64,000 nt of DNA from Asparagopsis taxiformis (lineage: Eukaryota > Rhodophyta > Florideophyceae > Bonnemaisoniales > Bonnemaisoniaceae), in NCBI GenBank assembly GCA_030407315.1, contig JALQPE010000101.1:124001-188000 (forward strand), read 5' to 3'. A program made the translations under genes and the position numbers. Below the pieces are notes generated by a model. It was not told where the DNA came from, made no database searches, and saw nothing but the letters and a program-made list of their open reading frames with translations. Numbering within the stretch: position 1 is the stretch's first letter; each line of letters opens with the position of its first letter. This document shows, piece by piece, positions 1-8,942 of the stretch.

Positions 1-147
1 GTCGTACTCGGCTTCGGCGATGTTTTTGGCTTCCTTGTCAAACTTGGACAGAGCAATGGCCACGGCTGTGGAGGGATTGTACTCTGGTGTGGCGACACTG
101 TACGAGGGCATGGTTTCGGAGGAGAAGTGGCTGTTGAGGTGGGACAT
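1..147 (-). CDS. 5' end of an unrecognised protein, cut by the window edge
   Basis: Reading leftwards from an ATG at 147-145, 49 codons are open to the window edge, beginning MSHLNSHFSSETMPSYSVAT and continuing with a mixed polar and charged stretch. No family is recognised from so short a piece. Support comes from a clean TATA box on the same strand 75 bp upstream of the ATG (222-231), the spacing seen for other genes here. The rest of the gene lies outside the window. Confidence 0.55.
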   Translation of the reverse strand, partial: MSHLNSHFSSETMPSYSVATPEYNPSTAVAIALSKFDKEAKNIAEAEYD

Positions 148-221
148 TGTGGGAGATGAAGTGGGTTGCTACTGAGGTGTTGTGATGGACAAGAGGAATT
201 TGGGTGCAATGCTAGTGCTGG

Positions 222-231
222 TTTATATAAG
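222..231 (-). promoter_or_regulatory. TATA box of the left-edge gene
   Basis: The minus strand reads CTTATATAAA, 75 bp before the ATG at 147. This is a textbook TATA element at a spacing repeated at several other genes of the window. Confidence 0.55.
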
Positions 232-994
232 CAGTTGAGGGTGAACACAGAGGAGATTAGGGCGTATGCAATGCGGGAACATGGCACGATTGGAATAAGA
301 TATGAGTGGTTTCATACATGCGCACACAACAGCAGCTGTGCCGGTTGACGAATTGCAACATATTGTTCGCACGCAGCGGGAGCACATATGAGGGCGCCGG
401 CTGACAGAAGAAGTGCCTACACGTGCAGCGGTTGTGTCAACTGGTACACGAATGTCGCAGCGCCGTTCAACCAACCGTATTGTCCAAGAGGAGGCTCTAG
501 CGAGAACATTTTTCGCCCACGTCAAGACAATCGCCCTGTTCACCGTTCCATCGACGCACACATGGACAGCACACACCGGCTCGTGGCCATCCGTTGTCAA
601 TATAATCGCTACAGTACCAGCTATATATCATTGCCCGTTCCTCCTCCTCTTGTTGACTGCCCCCTGCCCATTCAGCCGCCGCAGGAGGATCGCTCCCAGT
701 CAACGCCAACTGTCCATGTGGAAAGTCCATACATGCCCAACTCGACTGTCGTGCCCTTATCGATAGCGCCGCCCGCCTGCTGCGGTCAACCCTGCTCAAA
801 CACCTCGCGCAACATTGTAGTACTTGCTCATTCCTGCTCCAGTTCTTCCCTCAGTTGACTCGTCTAAAATAGCATATTATTGTAAACTGTCTCTGCTCGC
901 TTGCGATGTGCAACACGACAAAACAACTGATTTCTATAATGGTATCGTCGTTGACTCGTTTTCTTGGCCAATGTTTGATGTAGCCTCACCTCGG
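232..994. other. Intergenic stretch, no supported gene
   Basis: Overlapping open frames exist on both strands, the longest being 156 codons from the ATG at 388. They are low-complexity, Pro/Ser/Cys-rich, mutually overlapping and have no recognisable domain. I see upstream sequence of the left-edge gene and nothing else. Confidence 0.4.
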
Positions 995-1014
995 AAAGCA
1001 AAGCAAAGCAAAGC
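995..1014. repeat. Pentanucleotide microsatellite (AAAGC)4
   Basis: Four tandem copies of AAAGC run just upstream of the TATA-like element of the small gene at 1111. It is a simple-sequence repeat and may vary in copy number. Confidence 0.8.
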
Positions 1015-1046
1015 AATCAGTCAAGTATTCTCTCGCGTTCATTACC

Positions 1047-1065
1047 TATAAGATCAGTGACGTCG
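1047..1065 (+). promoter_or_regulatory. TATA-like element (1047-1053) and CRE-like TGACGTCG (1058-1065)
   Basis: TATAAGA lies 64 bp upstream of the ATG at 1111. A TGACGTCG box, the core bound by CREB/ATF-type bZIP proteins, follows immediately. Together they suggest that the short frame at 1111 is a transcribed gene. Binding is an inference. Confidence 0.4.
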
Positions 1066-1110
1066 CCACCGCTCTGTACAACTTCCAACAAGCGAACACT
1101 CAAACAAACA

Positions 1111-1396
1111 ATGGTAGCTCACAAAGACCAACGAAAGAGGACCGAGCCAAGAACATCCGACAAGAAGAAAACAGATGCCAAGGCTAGTATCAGAAAACGC
1201 TTGGTAGAGAAGGTGAACAAGGAGTCGGAGAAACAAAAGTGGTACGTTCGCGCCGCATAATTACAGGCGGTTGTCGAAATGGAGGAGGATGTATATATCT
1301 GCGAAAAGTGTCGAGGGAGATCAACACGAACAACAGCGGTGTCGACAGTGCGGGTGCCAAGGAACAGGGGGATTTGATGAGCTGGTCAACAAATAA
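1111..1396 (+). CDS. Small basic protein, possibly split by a 25-nt intron or broken
   Basis: From the ATG at 1111 a very basic frame runs 44 codons (MVAHKDQRKRTEPR...) and then meets a stop at 1258-1260. Inside its end lies GTACGT...TTACAG (1242-1266), a canonical donor and acceptor only 25 nt apart. Removing it joins exons 1111-1241 and 1267-1396 into 86 codons ending in a Cys-rich tail (RCRQCGCQGTGGFDELVNK). Without splicing, the same region shows a second Cys pair (ICEKC) in the first frame, followed by a one-base shift into the Cys-rich tail. A broken zinc-ribbon gene is therefore the alternative. No family is recognised. A TATA-like box 64 bp upstream supports transcription. Confidence 0.35.
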
Positions 1397-2101
1397 GAGT
1401 ATGTATATTAGACAAGTGTGAACAATTGTAAAGAGGTGAACAGAGAACAGAAGCGCAGGAGTCGTCGTCGGTAGATAGTAAGTGTTGCGCAACAAGAAAA
1501 GAGTATGTGGCATGCAGTGCGGCCGTTGTCAGGCAGCGACTCGAGTGGAAGCTCGCAAAATAGATTGGATGCCTGATTGCACGCGATTCACCGGGCCAGC
1601 ACACCTATTTCTCGCATAATCTATTTCAATCTTTGGCAATTCTCACGATACACCTGTATACATGTGCATGGAGCAGCGCGTGTATACACAACTTGTAATG
1701 TATTGACATTGCTCCCTTCTGCAGCCTATGAGCAAGTCAACACCCCCTCTACTTCACACCAAGACGTCAACCCTTTATCATCAGACGAATGACACCTCGT
1801 CACATACACCTGCATGCTCCACATACCCCAATTTGCGCGCATCGCTGTGCATGCACACCGCCAAGTAGGTTGCCAAACATAGTGTACGAATTACCATTGG
1901 TTGCGTTTGGTGAAATGACCGTCGCACAGCCACTCAAACGCCATGTTTACGATAGCACCACTCGCTACGCATTCGCTCGTTTTGCACGCTATGGGCGTCC
2001 TGCCTGTTGACAACACTGGCCAAAACACAGCAAACATGTGCTATGCCTCTATTGACACTCAATCGACGGTTGTCAACAACCCCAACCCGTTTGCCAACCA
2101 C
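1397..2101. other. Intergenic stretch, no supported gene
   Basis: AT-richer sequence holding only short unrelated frames. It contains the upstream region of the gene at 2210. No RNA gene was recognised. Confidence 0.4.
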
Positions 2102-2109
2102 TATAAAAA
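2102..2109 (+). promoter_or_regulatory. TATA box of the gene at 2210
   Basis: TATAAAAA lies 101 bp upstream of the ATG at 2210, within an A/C-rich leader. Confidence 0.6.
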
Positions 2110-2209
2110 TGCTGTGTACATCGCCCCATGCACCTCATCCAATGTTCACCACACCCCACCCACAATCTAGACCTCACTTGTCCACAACATCCCACAATTC
2201 ACCATCACA

Positions 2210-2944
2210 ATGTACCAAGACCAAGACAGCTTCAGCTCAGATGCCAACGAGCAAATTCGTCTAAACCCTCGTATCCAAATCTGCAAATCAAGAGCACGCA
2301 GCAGTGCTGAAATAGAGCACAAAATTCTGACCGAGAACAAAAAAAGGACCAAGCCAAATGCCCCGACCAGGGTCACTAACAGAAGACAAGCAAGCAACAA
2401 ACGCAGTGCAGAGATCTGCCGCATCGCCGACAAGTTTTACACCGAGAATCTCGAAAAGGAAATCAGTCGAGATGAAAGCATCTCAAGGAACACTCTTTCT
2501 GCCATGTTTCAATTGCAAGCCGAAATGTGTGCTATGAGAAACCGCATAGAACAATTGAAGAGCATCGAACAGAATACAATGTCACAGTCGTGGTTGCATG
2601 ACAACCTGGTTCCGTGTGATGAAATGCCTGACCCGGATGCTAACGTTGATTTGATAGACTGTGAGTTAGGTGCACATGAATTCGAAGAGGGCGATTATAA
2701 GTGCACTTCTGACCTAGCGACATTTTGCACCAATGAACGATGCATCGATTTGAACATGAAGATTATGGAAGAGGACACGACATGGTTTCCAAGGCAACGA
2801 CGGGCAGAACGGGTGATTCAACGAGAGGTACACACTCCGATTGCGCAGATGGAGTGTTGTCCGCCAAAGAGAACAAACAACGGATCTCCTGTGTCCATCT
2901 TCGGAACAGCCCAGATTGACATCCCTATATTCCCCCGCCTATAA
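2210..2944 (+). CDS. Hypothetical basic/coiled-coil protein (244 aa)
   Basis: An uninterrupted frame starts at the first ATG after a TATA box. The first third is rich in Lys/Arg (SKSRARS, NRRQASNKRSAEI, roughly residues 25-75). A helical, heptad-like stretch follows at about 75-125, with Leu/Met/Ile spacing in a region resembling AMFQLQAEMCAMRNRIEQLK. An acidic middle (about 140-175) comes next. A basic patch followed by a heptad recalls a bZIP protein, but no N-x7-R signature is clear, so I do not assign it. TGTAAA at 3011-3016 lies 67 nt after the stop and may be a 3'-end signal. It is probably a lineage-specific nuclear protein. Confidence 0.6.
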   Translation: MYQDQDSFSSDANEQIRLNPRIQICKSRARSSAEIEHKILTENKKRTKPNAPTRVTNRRQASNKRSAEICRIADKFYTENLEKEISRDESISRNTLSAMFQLQAEMCAMRNRIEQLKSIEQNTMSQSWLHDNLVPCDEMPDPDANVDLIDCELGAHEFEEGDYKCTSDLATFCTNERCIDLNMKIMEEDTTWFPRQRRAERVIQREVHTPIAQMECCPPKRTNNGSPVSIFGTAQIDIPIFPRL

Positions 2945-3810
2945 GGCCAAAACCTCTTCATTCGAGACCTGTATCATATTAGTGCAATTGTATGTATATA
3001 TTTTTTTCATTGTAAAGCGTCGTGGTCGAAAATCATATCTCCAACAGAGCCACGATTTTATAATTATCATATAAATTTTCACTACGACCTAAGTGCCGTC
3101 GTCGACATGCAATGGACTTGTTGGCAACTTGATCGCAAGTATCATCGACTGCGCACCCCATAGTGATTTGGCTAGATTGGTATGTCGCTGCGCTTATAAG
3201 ACCCACCTTTCGCGCATGCGGTCGGTCGTAACTGGTGCTAGAACTGCTGGCTTGGCAGCTCACAGCTAGATTTCTAGCTCAAAAAAGCCTCGTTCTCTCC
3301 GTTGATGGTTTCATGTCGTACACTCTCACAATCCATCGAGCAGCTTGTGGCGACAGTCGTGCTACATGCCAATGCAGGTAGAGCTATATTCAAGTCGTAG
3401 ACGTCTCGACGACGATGCCGCCTCTACAGCACGAGTAATCGCTGCAAAGCATATATGCTGAACGACGGCGCACGTTGAAGGTGCATGTCTGACCACAGTT
3501 TTTGTCCCCCATCGAAGGTTATTGGAACATCGGAGTAGCGCATTTGCAACGTGGTAAACGTGCCCATCTTTCTTATTGTTGATCAAATTTCTACTGAAAA
3601 TCTATACAACTCCAACACAGCATCGCCGAATTTGAGGCCTTTCGCAATTTACATCATTTATTTTTCGGCCAATCAAACCATTGCAACTGCGAATCGTTTC
3701 ATTACTAATTCAACTTCTCGCTCTCTCGACGCGATCAACGTCGCTCTGACTTCTCTCGAGCAACTCAACCTCAGCTGAAGGAACAGTGGATTCGTCTTCG
3801 CTCGACAAAC
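2945..3810. other. Intergenic stretch, no supported gene
   Basis: This holds the 3' flank of the gene at 2210, with TGTAAA at 3011-3016, and the upstream region of the gene at 3811. Short frames on both strands carry no recognisable motif. Confidence 0.4.
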
Positions 3811-4425
3811 ATGAACGACAATTCCAAATTAGTTGCTTTGGTTATGCAAGAACTCGATAGTTGCTTCCGCCACTTCGACCAAACCGAACATGTTGTGAGA
3901 GAAGAAGCAAAAAGTCGATTCCCAGTGGATGGTATGTCTAGAGGAGAGAGAAATGGAGAACATACGAAACGCTCCCGTTGGGTGAAGAATACCTATATTT
4001 CCAAGCTCCACGAAGAGGTCTTGGAAGCGGAGAAAAAGTACCATCTGTCCAAACGACGTTACGACAGCGCACAGGCCAGCTTTCGAGATATCCGGAAAGC
4101 CAAAGAGACTGCAATCAACGCCTTTGCTCACAGTCAACAGACCAGTTTAAGCGCTCCCCCTGTGGCACCACCACCACTACCTGCGTCCCAACCTTGCGCG
4201 CTTTCTCAGTTCCCTTTAGATTGTAAGAGTCCTGAGCCTTCAGTTACTCAAGTTCTAACGACTCCCGTTGATGTTCAAAACACCGCCATGGAAGATGAAC
4301 AAATACCAACACTAGATTTTGGTCCTATTATCGGATGCCCCGGCACCGGTGATTCGCCAATGGAGGATGACGAATGGTTGGACCTTGGCTGCTCCCCGAC
4401 ACTATGGTTGCTGATCGAACTCTGA
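3811..4425 (+). CDS. Hypothetical coiled-coil protein with acidic C-terminus (204 aa)
   Basis: The frame opens at an ATG after an AT-rich leader. Residues about 60-115 form a charged coiled coil (ISKLHEEVLEAEKKYHLSKR). A Pro-rich linker follows (PPVAPPPLPASQP) and then an acidic, aromatic tail (MEDDEWLDL) like an activation or adaptor-binding segment. The last residues (TLWLLIEL) look unlike the rest. Adding one base to the C4 run at 4394-4397 would instead give a hydrophilic ending of about 26 residues (DTMVADRTLMERWDGENY...) with a stop near 4466. The present C-terminus may therefore be a frameshift artefact. No known family is recognised. Confidence 0.55.
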   Translation: MNDNSKLVALVMQELDSCFRHFDQTEHVVREEAKSRFPVDGMSRGERNGEHTKRSRWVKNTYISKLHEEVLEAEKKYHLSKRRYDSAQASFRDIRKAKETAINAFAHSQQTSLSAPPVAPPPLPASQPCALSQFPLDCKSPEPSVTQVLTTPVDVQNTAMEDEQIPTLDFGPIIGCPGTGDSPMEDDEWLDLGCSPTLWLLIEL

Positions 4426-4767
4426 TGGAACGCTGGGATGGAGAGAATTATGCTCAGCCTTGGTGAAAGCTTAGTCTTCTCCCATGCTGCACAAATTATA
4501 TCAGCAACTGTCGAACGGAAGAAATTGCAATCTACGGCATCACATTCACAGAAGAGAACAACAATTTAATTGTGAACCACCCCAAGGTGAAAGTTATATT
4601 CCGGCATTTGAAGCTGACTGCGTCGGGTCTGGAGCACCGACCAATCATGTATCCGACCAACAATCTCCTAGCTAGCTAGTCACGCCCTGTAGATAGATCG
4701 CGACCAATTCTCATATCAACTGTGTCCATACTATGTGCAAATATCATCCGCTTCCAAACAATTAGCA
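4426..4767. other. Intergenic stretch between the genes at 3811 and 4768
   Basis: The first 40 bases could code for the end of the upstream gene if the C-run frameshift is real. Otherwise only short frames are present and nothing else is recognised. Confidence 0.35.
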
Positions 4768-5574
4768 TTACTGTGGAGGTGCCTTCCTCCAATCCGAATT
4801 GTTATCTCTTGGTTCTGTAACAAACCTCTTCACAAAGCTGTACACTCTCCTTCTAATGAACACCCTAGCCCACCTGCGAAACAACTCCCAGCGCAGAATC
4901 CACACCGTAACAATCGACCCCGTCAATGCCAACCGAAACATCCCAGACGCGGCAGCAACACCCAACGCCGCCGCAATCCAAATACTCGCCGCGGTAACCA
5001 ACTGCCGTTGACTACCACCAATCTCGCCGTTGATCGCGCCCGACCCCAGAAAGCCAATCCCCGTTGAAATCGCCGCGCCCATTCTCACAGGATCACCGCT
5101 CAGCCCGTGCAGAGCAGTGAGCGAGAAGATCGCCGAGCCTAAACTGACCAAACTCAACGTCCGCACGCCGGCATTTGCGGACGCCGCACGCCTCTCCAGC
5201 CCGATCATCGCGCCGCACGCCACCGCCACGCCCATGCGCGACATCATCTCCGCCTCGGCAGCCGGCGTGATCAGCGGGCGCGCCGCGCTGATCGGCGTAC
5301 GCGCAATGACGGCGACCGGTTGCGCGCGTCGTAGCGTCGACGCGCGACCCGTCTCGGCCGCTGACGCGTGCGGACGACCGTAGTGACTATGCGTCGTCTG
5401 CAGAACCCACGCCGCTGTCGTGGCGACACATGCGCTGACTACTTGCTGCACAAGCCGTTTTCGACGCGCCGGACTCTGCCTCGGCGCGGACATTGAGACT
5501 GCGGCGCGCGCAATTGGCGGTATGAAACATGGAGAGACGATCGTTTCTGATTTGGTACAGCAGTTGGCTTGCAT
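4768..5574 (-). CDS. MgtC/SapB-family membrane protein
   Basis: The C-terminal 170 residues match the MgtC/SapB domain: a small-residue helix with GAMIGLERR, then NAGVRTLSLVSLGSA, then GAAISTGIGFLGSGAI, then TAASIWIAAALGVAAASGMF. These are the conserved helix, Arg-Thr and Gly-rich motifs of the family, with about five membrane segments. In bacteria such proteins are tied to magnesium limitation and membrane potential; the role in an alga is unknown. I chose the ATG at 5574 (268 aa). ATG 5493 (241 aa) is also possible. The frame stays open to 6012, but that upstream part has different composition and may be untranslated. The N-terminal extension rich in Ala/Arg/Ser could be an organelle presequence. 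A basic tail follows the last helix. Confidence 0.75.
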   Translation of the reverse strand: MQANCCTKSETIVSPCFIPPIARAAVSMSAPRQSPARRKRLVQQVVSACVATTAAWVLQTTHSHYGRPHASAAETGRASTLRRAQPVAVIARTPISAARPLITPAAEAEMMSRMGVAVACGAMIGLERRAASANAGVRTLSLVSLGSAIFSLTALHGLSGDPVRMGAAISTGIGFLGSGAINGEIGGSQRQLVTAASIWIAAALGVAAASGMFRLALTGSIVTVWILRWELFRRWARVFIRRRVYSFVKRFVTEPRDNNSDWRKAPPQ

Positions 5575-8500
5575 ATTGACCGAGTTTCGCAACGCGCCTG
5601 TTGGTGTGCGCGCAGTGATGCAAGACCCTTTTTGGAGTTGATAATCGTATGGATAAACGAACAAGGCGGAGCTCTGACTCCGAGAACGGGTAGACTGACT
5701 TGGTGCGAGCGTGAGGTTGATTCGGTGTTGGCTTACAGATGAGGTTGTGTAAGCTGATTTTGAATGTGTTGCTGACGCGAAGGTAACGTTCTCGGTTGAT
5801 TCAGCGGATGCCCATCGCGTACCCTCGAGGGTACTTACTCCGCCAGGGGTATCTAGGTGTTCAAATTGAAGGTTGGGCATGGGCCAGTGTAGAAACATGC
5901 GTACGCTGAGGGATTCTCTTCCGAAACAGGGGGGAAATATGTTACACACCCTTGGTCTCGGCATTACTTTCCGAAAATTTCTCAAGTTGTGATCATTGGA
6001 TGCCCACCCCAACAGCTCACCCTACCTGCATACATCCAATCCAATCATCCTCTTAGGTGCATAAACAGGAAAATTATGTGGGCTGGTCTATATGTGGTCA
6101 TCGACTTTTCCCTTCACTATTGGGCCTGATGTTCACGTACTGAAATGAAATTCTGCCTCCATGACTTAGAATCAAGAGAATGTTATTCGGTAGTCGCAGA
6201 AAGGCAGATCACCTCCACGGTCGGATTGTTCATAGAGCTTCCACGACTTGATCTGAGAAATCGTTGGAAAAAGACGCGAAATGCATCGTGAACGTAATGA
6301 CACGTTGGGACAACGAGAGAACACCGGCCAGTATTGGTCGGCTGTCAGTGCTTCACAACGGCTAGAATTCGGGAAGCGAAGAGGTGGGGTCAAAGCCAAT
6401 GCAAGCTTGTGTAATTTTGAGGAAGACAGCAGTAGTGATGTTTCAGCGAAAAACCAGACAGGAACAAACAGCACGAGCAAAGTAAACAACGAAAGCGTCT
6501 GACTCCGCTACTGGTTTCCCCAGTTTCAAATATACTCTTCATGTACTGGAGATGTATGCACGCAAGCAAACATCACGCCCGGCGCAACCGTGACGATGGT
6601 TGTCGGGCTGAATCATTGTGGTTCTGGGTGCGGAAAGAGCTGAAATTTGCGCGGCCAACTGGGTCACACTAACCTGACGTGTGGTCTGGTGTAGATGCAC
6701 GGATGATGTAGCGTAAGCAGTGTTCTACCACGCTGTGTGCATTGATAACGGATGTATTGGCTCACATATTTTCTACACTCATTATCAAGCAAATCGAAAT
6801 CAAAACGTACCTCACTCTGTGGTTTGAATCGAAAGGCTGGAGATTTCGCTCGTACTAGCTCCCGCTATTCGGTATCCTAGGCGCATACCGACAGCGGGTT
6901 TCGTTTTCGACCAATCGTGAGTGGTGGTTATTTGCTGCCTGTGTCGCACATGGCGTAGGCAGAACAGCGATAGAATGTACGTCTGGAATTACGTAATCGA
7001 TGTAATGTGCCTCAAAACAAGGAAACAAAAGGTGCATAGAATCACATGTGCAAGCAGCACTGACAGTGTCATTTGCAAAGCTGTCGGTAGAATGAACGCG
7101 TATTGAATACATGAGTTGTTCTCCTTGGAGATATGTTACGATGTTGCACAGAAGCCACACACGCTTTGGTTATAGCAAGTCTCTTTTAGTACCTTTTCGA
7201 GACGTTTATATTCAAGATTATCGCATGCACTAATGTCATGTTCCAGACGCGCTGTGGAACGTGGAGCGATGGTGGTTGAAATACGGCCATCAAGTGTTGC
7301 ATTTTCGGCATCGTCGTGGAATGTCTGTGAATTGTCGTGAGCGGTGACTACACATGGCGGTCGTCGGTCGCGTCCAGGACTTGCAGGCACGAATGTTGCT
7401 GGTTCACTGCGTTTGGTGTCAGGCTGCCCTGAAGTCACATATTCCGAAAAAGTTTGTATTCTTTAAAAGCACCGCTCTATTAACCAAATTTGCGGAGATT
7501 GAAAACGAAATCTACTCCGATGCGCCGTTCACTAACGTGAGGCCAGAAAACATTGTCGACGATGATTTAAGATTAGCTCTCAGCTGAGAAATACATCATA
7601 AAACTTAGACCATATGCATACAGTACTTCTCACATTGAATCTCTGCCAACCCTCATACAATCGTTGAATTGTCGCGCTCCGTTCCCCATCGACCCTAGTA
7701 GAATTGTGGTGTAGAATGAATTCAATAATCCTCATCTCGGTCCAATGGGCTGCGAAAATTGCACTCACGCTGACTCACTGTCGTTCAGCTGAGTTCCACA
7801 TGCACAACAAATACACCAGCTGGTCTTTTCTTGGTACAATGGCACTCGCTGCAACGCCTTCTCCTGTTCTGCGCAACTGGACTGTATGTCAGGTTTTTTT
7901 TGGTGTGTATCTGTAGGCTTCATGACGCAATCTTGGAGCGTTAGTGCAGTGAAGGGACAGTCGGCGGTCTGCAAGGTGGAATAATATCTCGTTATGCTTG
8001 TGTTGGAATGGGACGAAAGCGCCCCCGAGTGGAAATGTCGCAAACAGCGCAACACACGAGGGCAAACGATTTTGTGAGGTGTAACTAGGGTAGCCGCGTG
8101 AGAGAAGATACAAAACTTGCCGCTTTTATTTCAGATGTTTAGAGCCATCATACAACTGCGAGACTGGACAAAATCCGTATTGACGTGGTCGGGGGTCGCT
8201 CGGTATGGAACGCGGGTTGACTTTTATGCGTAGTTGCCCAGCGATGCCCAACACATATGACAAACATCCGTAGCGTATCTATTTTAGAGTATTTGCACTG
8301 AGGAGGCCGCTCCTGCATGCGTCCAGATGACCAAATTGCGCGCATTGATTGGCCGCGTCGAAATTATGATCAGCGGTGGATGAAATGTAGAAAAAATCTT
8401 GCGCGCTGCATACACGATGTCAGCAGCTTGCCGATGATTTTCTTGCCTCAAAGCTGGATGAAAGTTAGCGCATGTTCAACAAAGCACTGTCTGTCCGCTA

Positions 8501-8942
8501 TTGTCGCCGTGCACATCCTTGCGCGAGAACAAAGTCACCACTGACAATTTAAAACTTGAGATGATGTCATGGCGCCTATCCAATCATCGACCACCGCCAT
8601 CCTTTTCTCAAATATATTGACAACACACTTCATCCGACTGCATCATGCTGCATACGATACAATTCAACCGTAGATTTCATCCATCACGCCAGCATTCATT
8701 CCTCGCACAATCCGCACGCCTTGCTGTGCTCGCACCGGAAATCTTGCATAAACCACCACCAATGGATAGCCCTTCATGCGGCAACACACTCGACCCATTG
8801 GACGCCGCTCTCTTCCGTCCCCGCCATTGTCGCCTCCAAACACTCAGCGAGCCGCCCTATTCAATCCCTCTTACACTAGCATATTTATCCACTGCGCGCC
8901 ACCTCAATCCGCCCCCGAGCGCAGTCAGCCCATCGACGCACC
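5575..8942. other. 3.4 kb stretch without a supported gene
   Basis: The first 440 bp stay open in the frame of the MgtC-family gene and may be 5' coding sequence or leader. Beyond 6012 only short frames occur, none with a recognisable domain. A 77-codon frame from the ATG at 7354 and a 105-codon minus frame ending at 6172 were considered and not accepted. No tRNA, snRNA or transposon signature was recognised. An AT-rich element (8611-8620) and a TATTTAT-like element near 8883-8890 may serve the GT31 gene at 8943. Confidence 0.4.

Noticed and set aside
388..858. 156-codon plus frame
   Set aside because: Low-complexity Pro/Ser/Cys content, overlapped by other frames on both strands, no domain and no TATA box at the usual distance.
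2210..2944. bZIP assignment for the protein at 2210
   Set aside because: A basic region precedes a helical heptad, but the N-x7-R signature is not convincing.
6172..6489. 105-codon minus frame with a hydrophobic N-terminus
   Set aside because: It resembles a signal peptide by composition only; the remainder has no motif and a plus-strand frame overlaps it.
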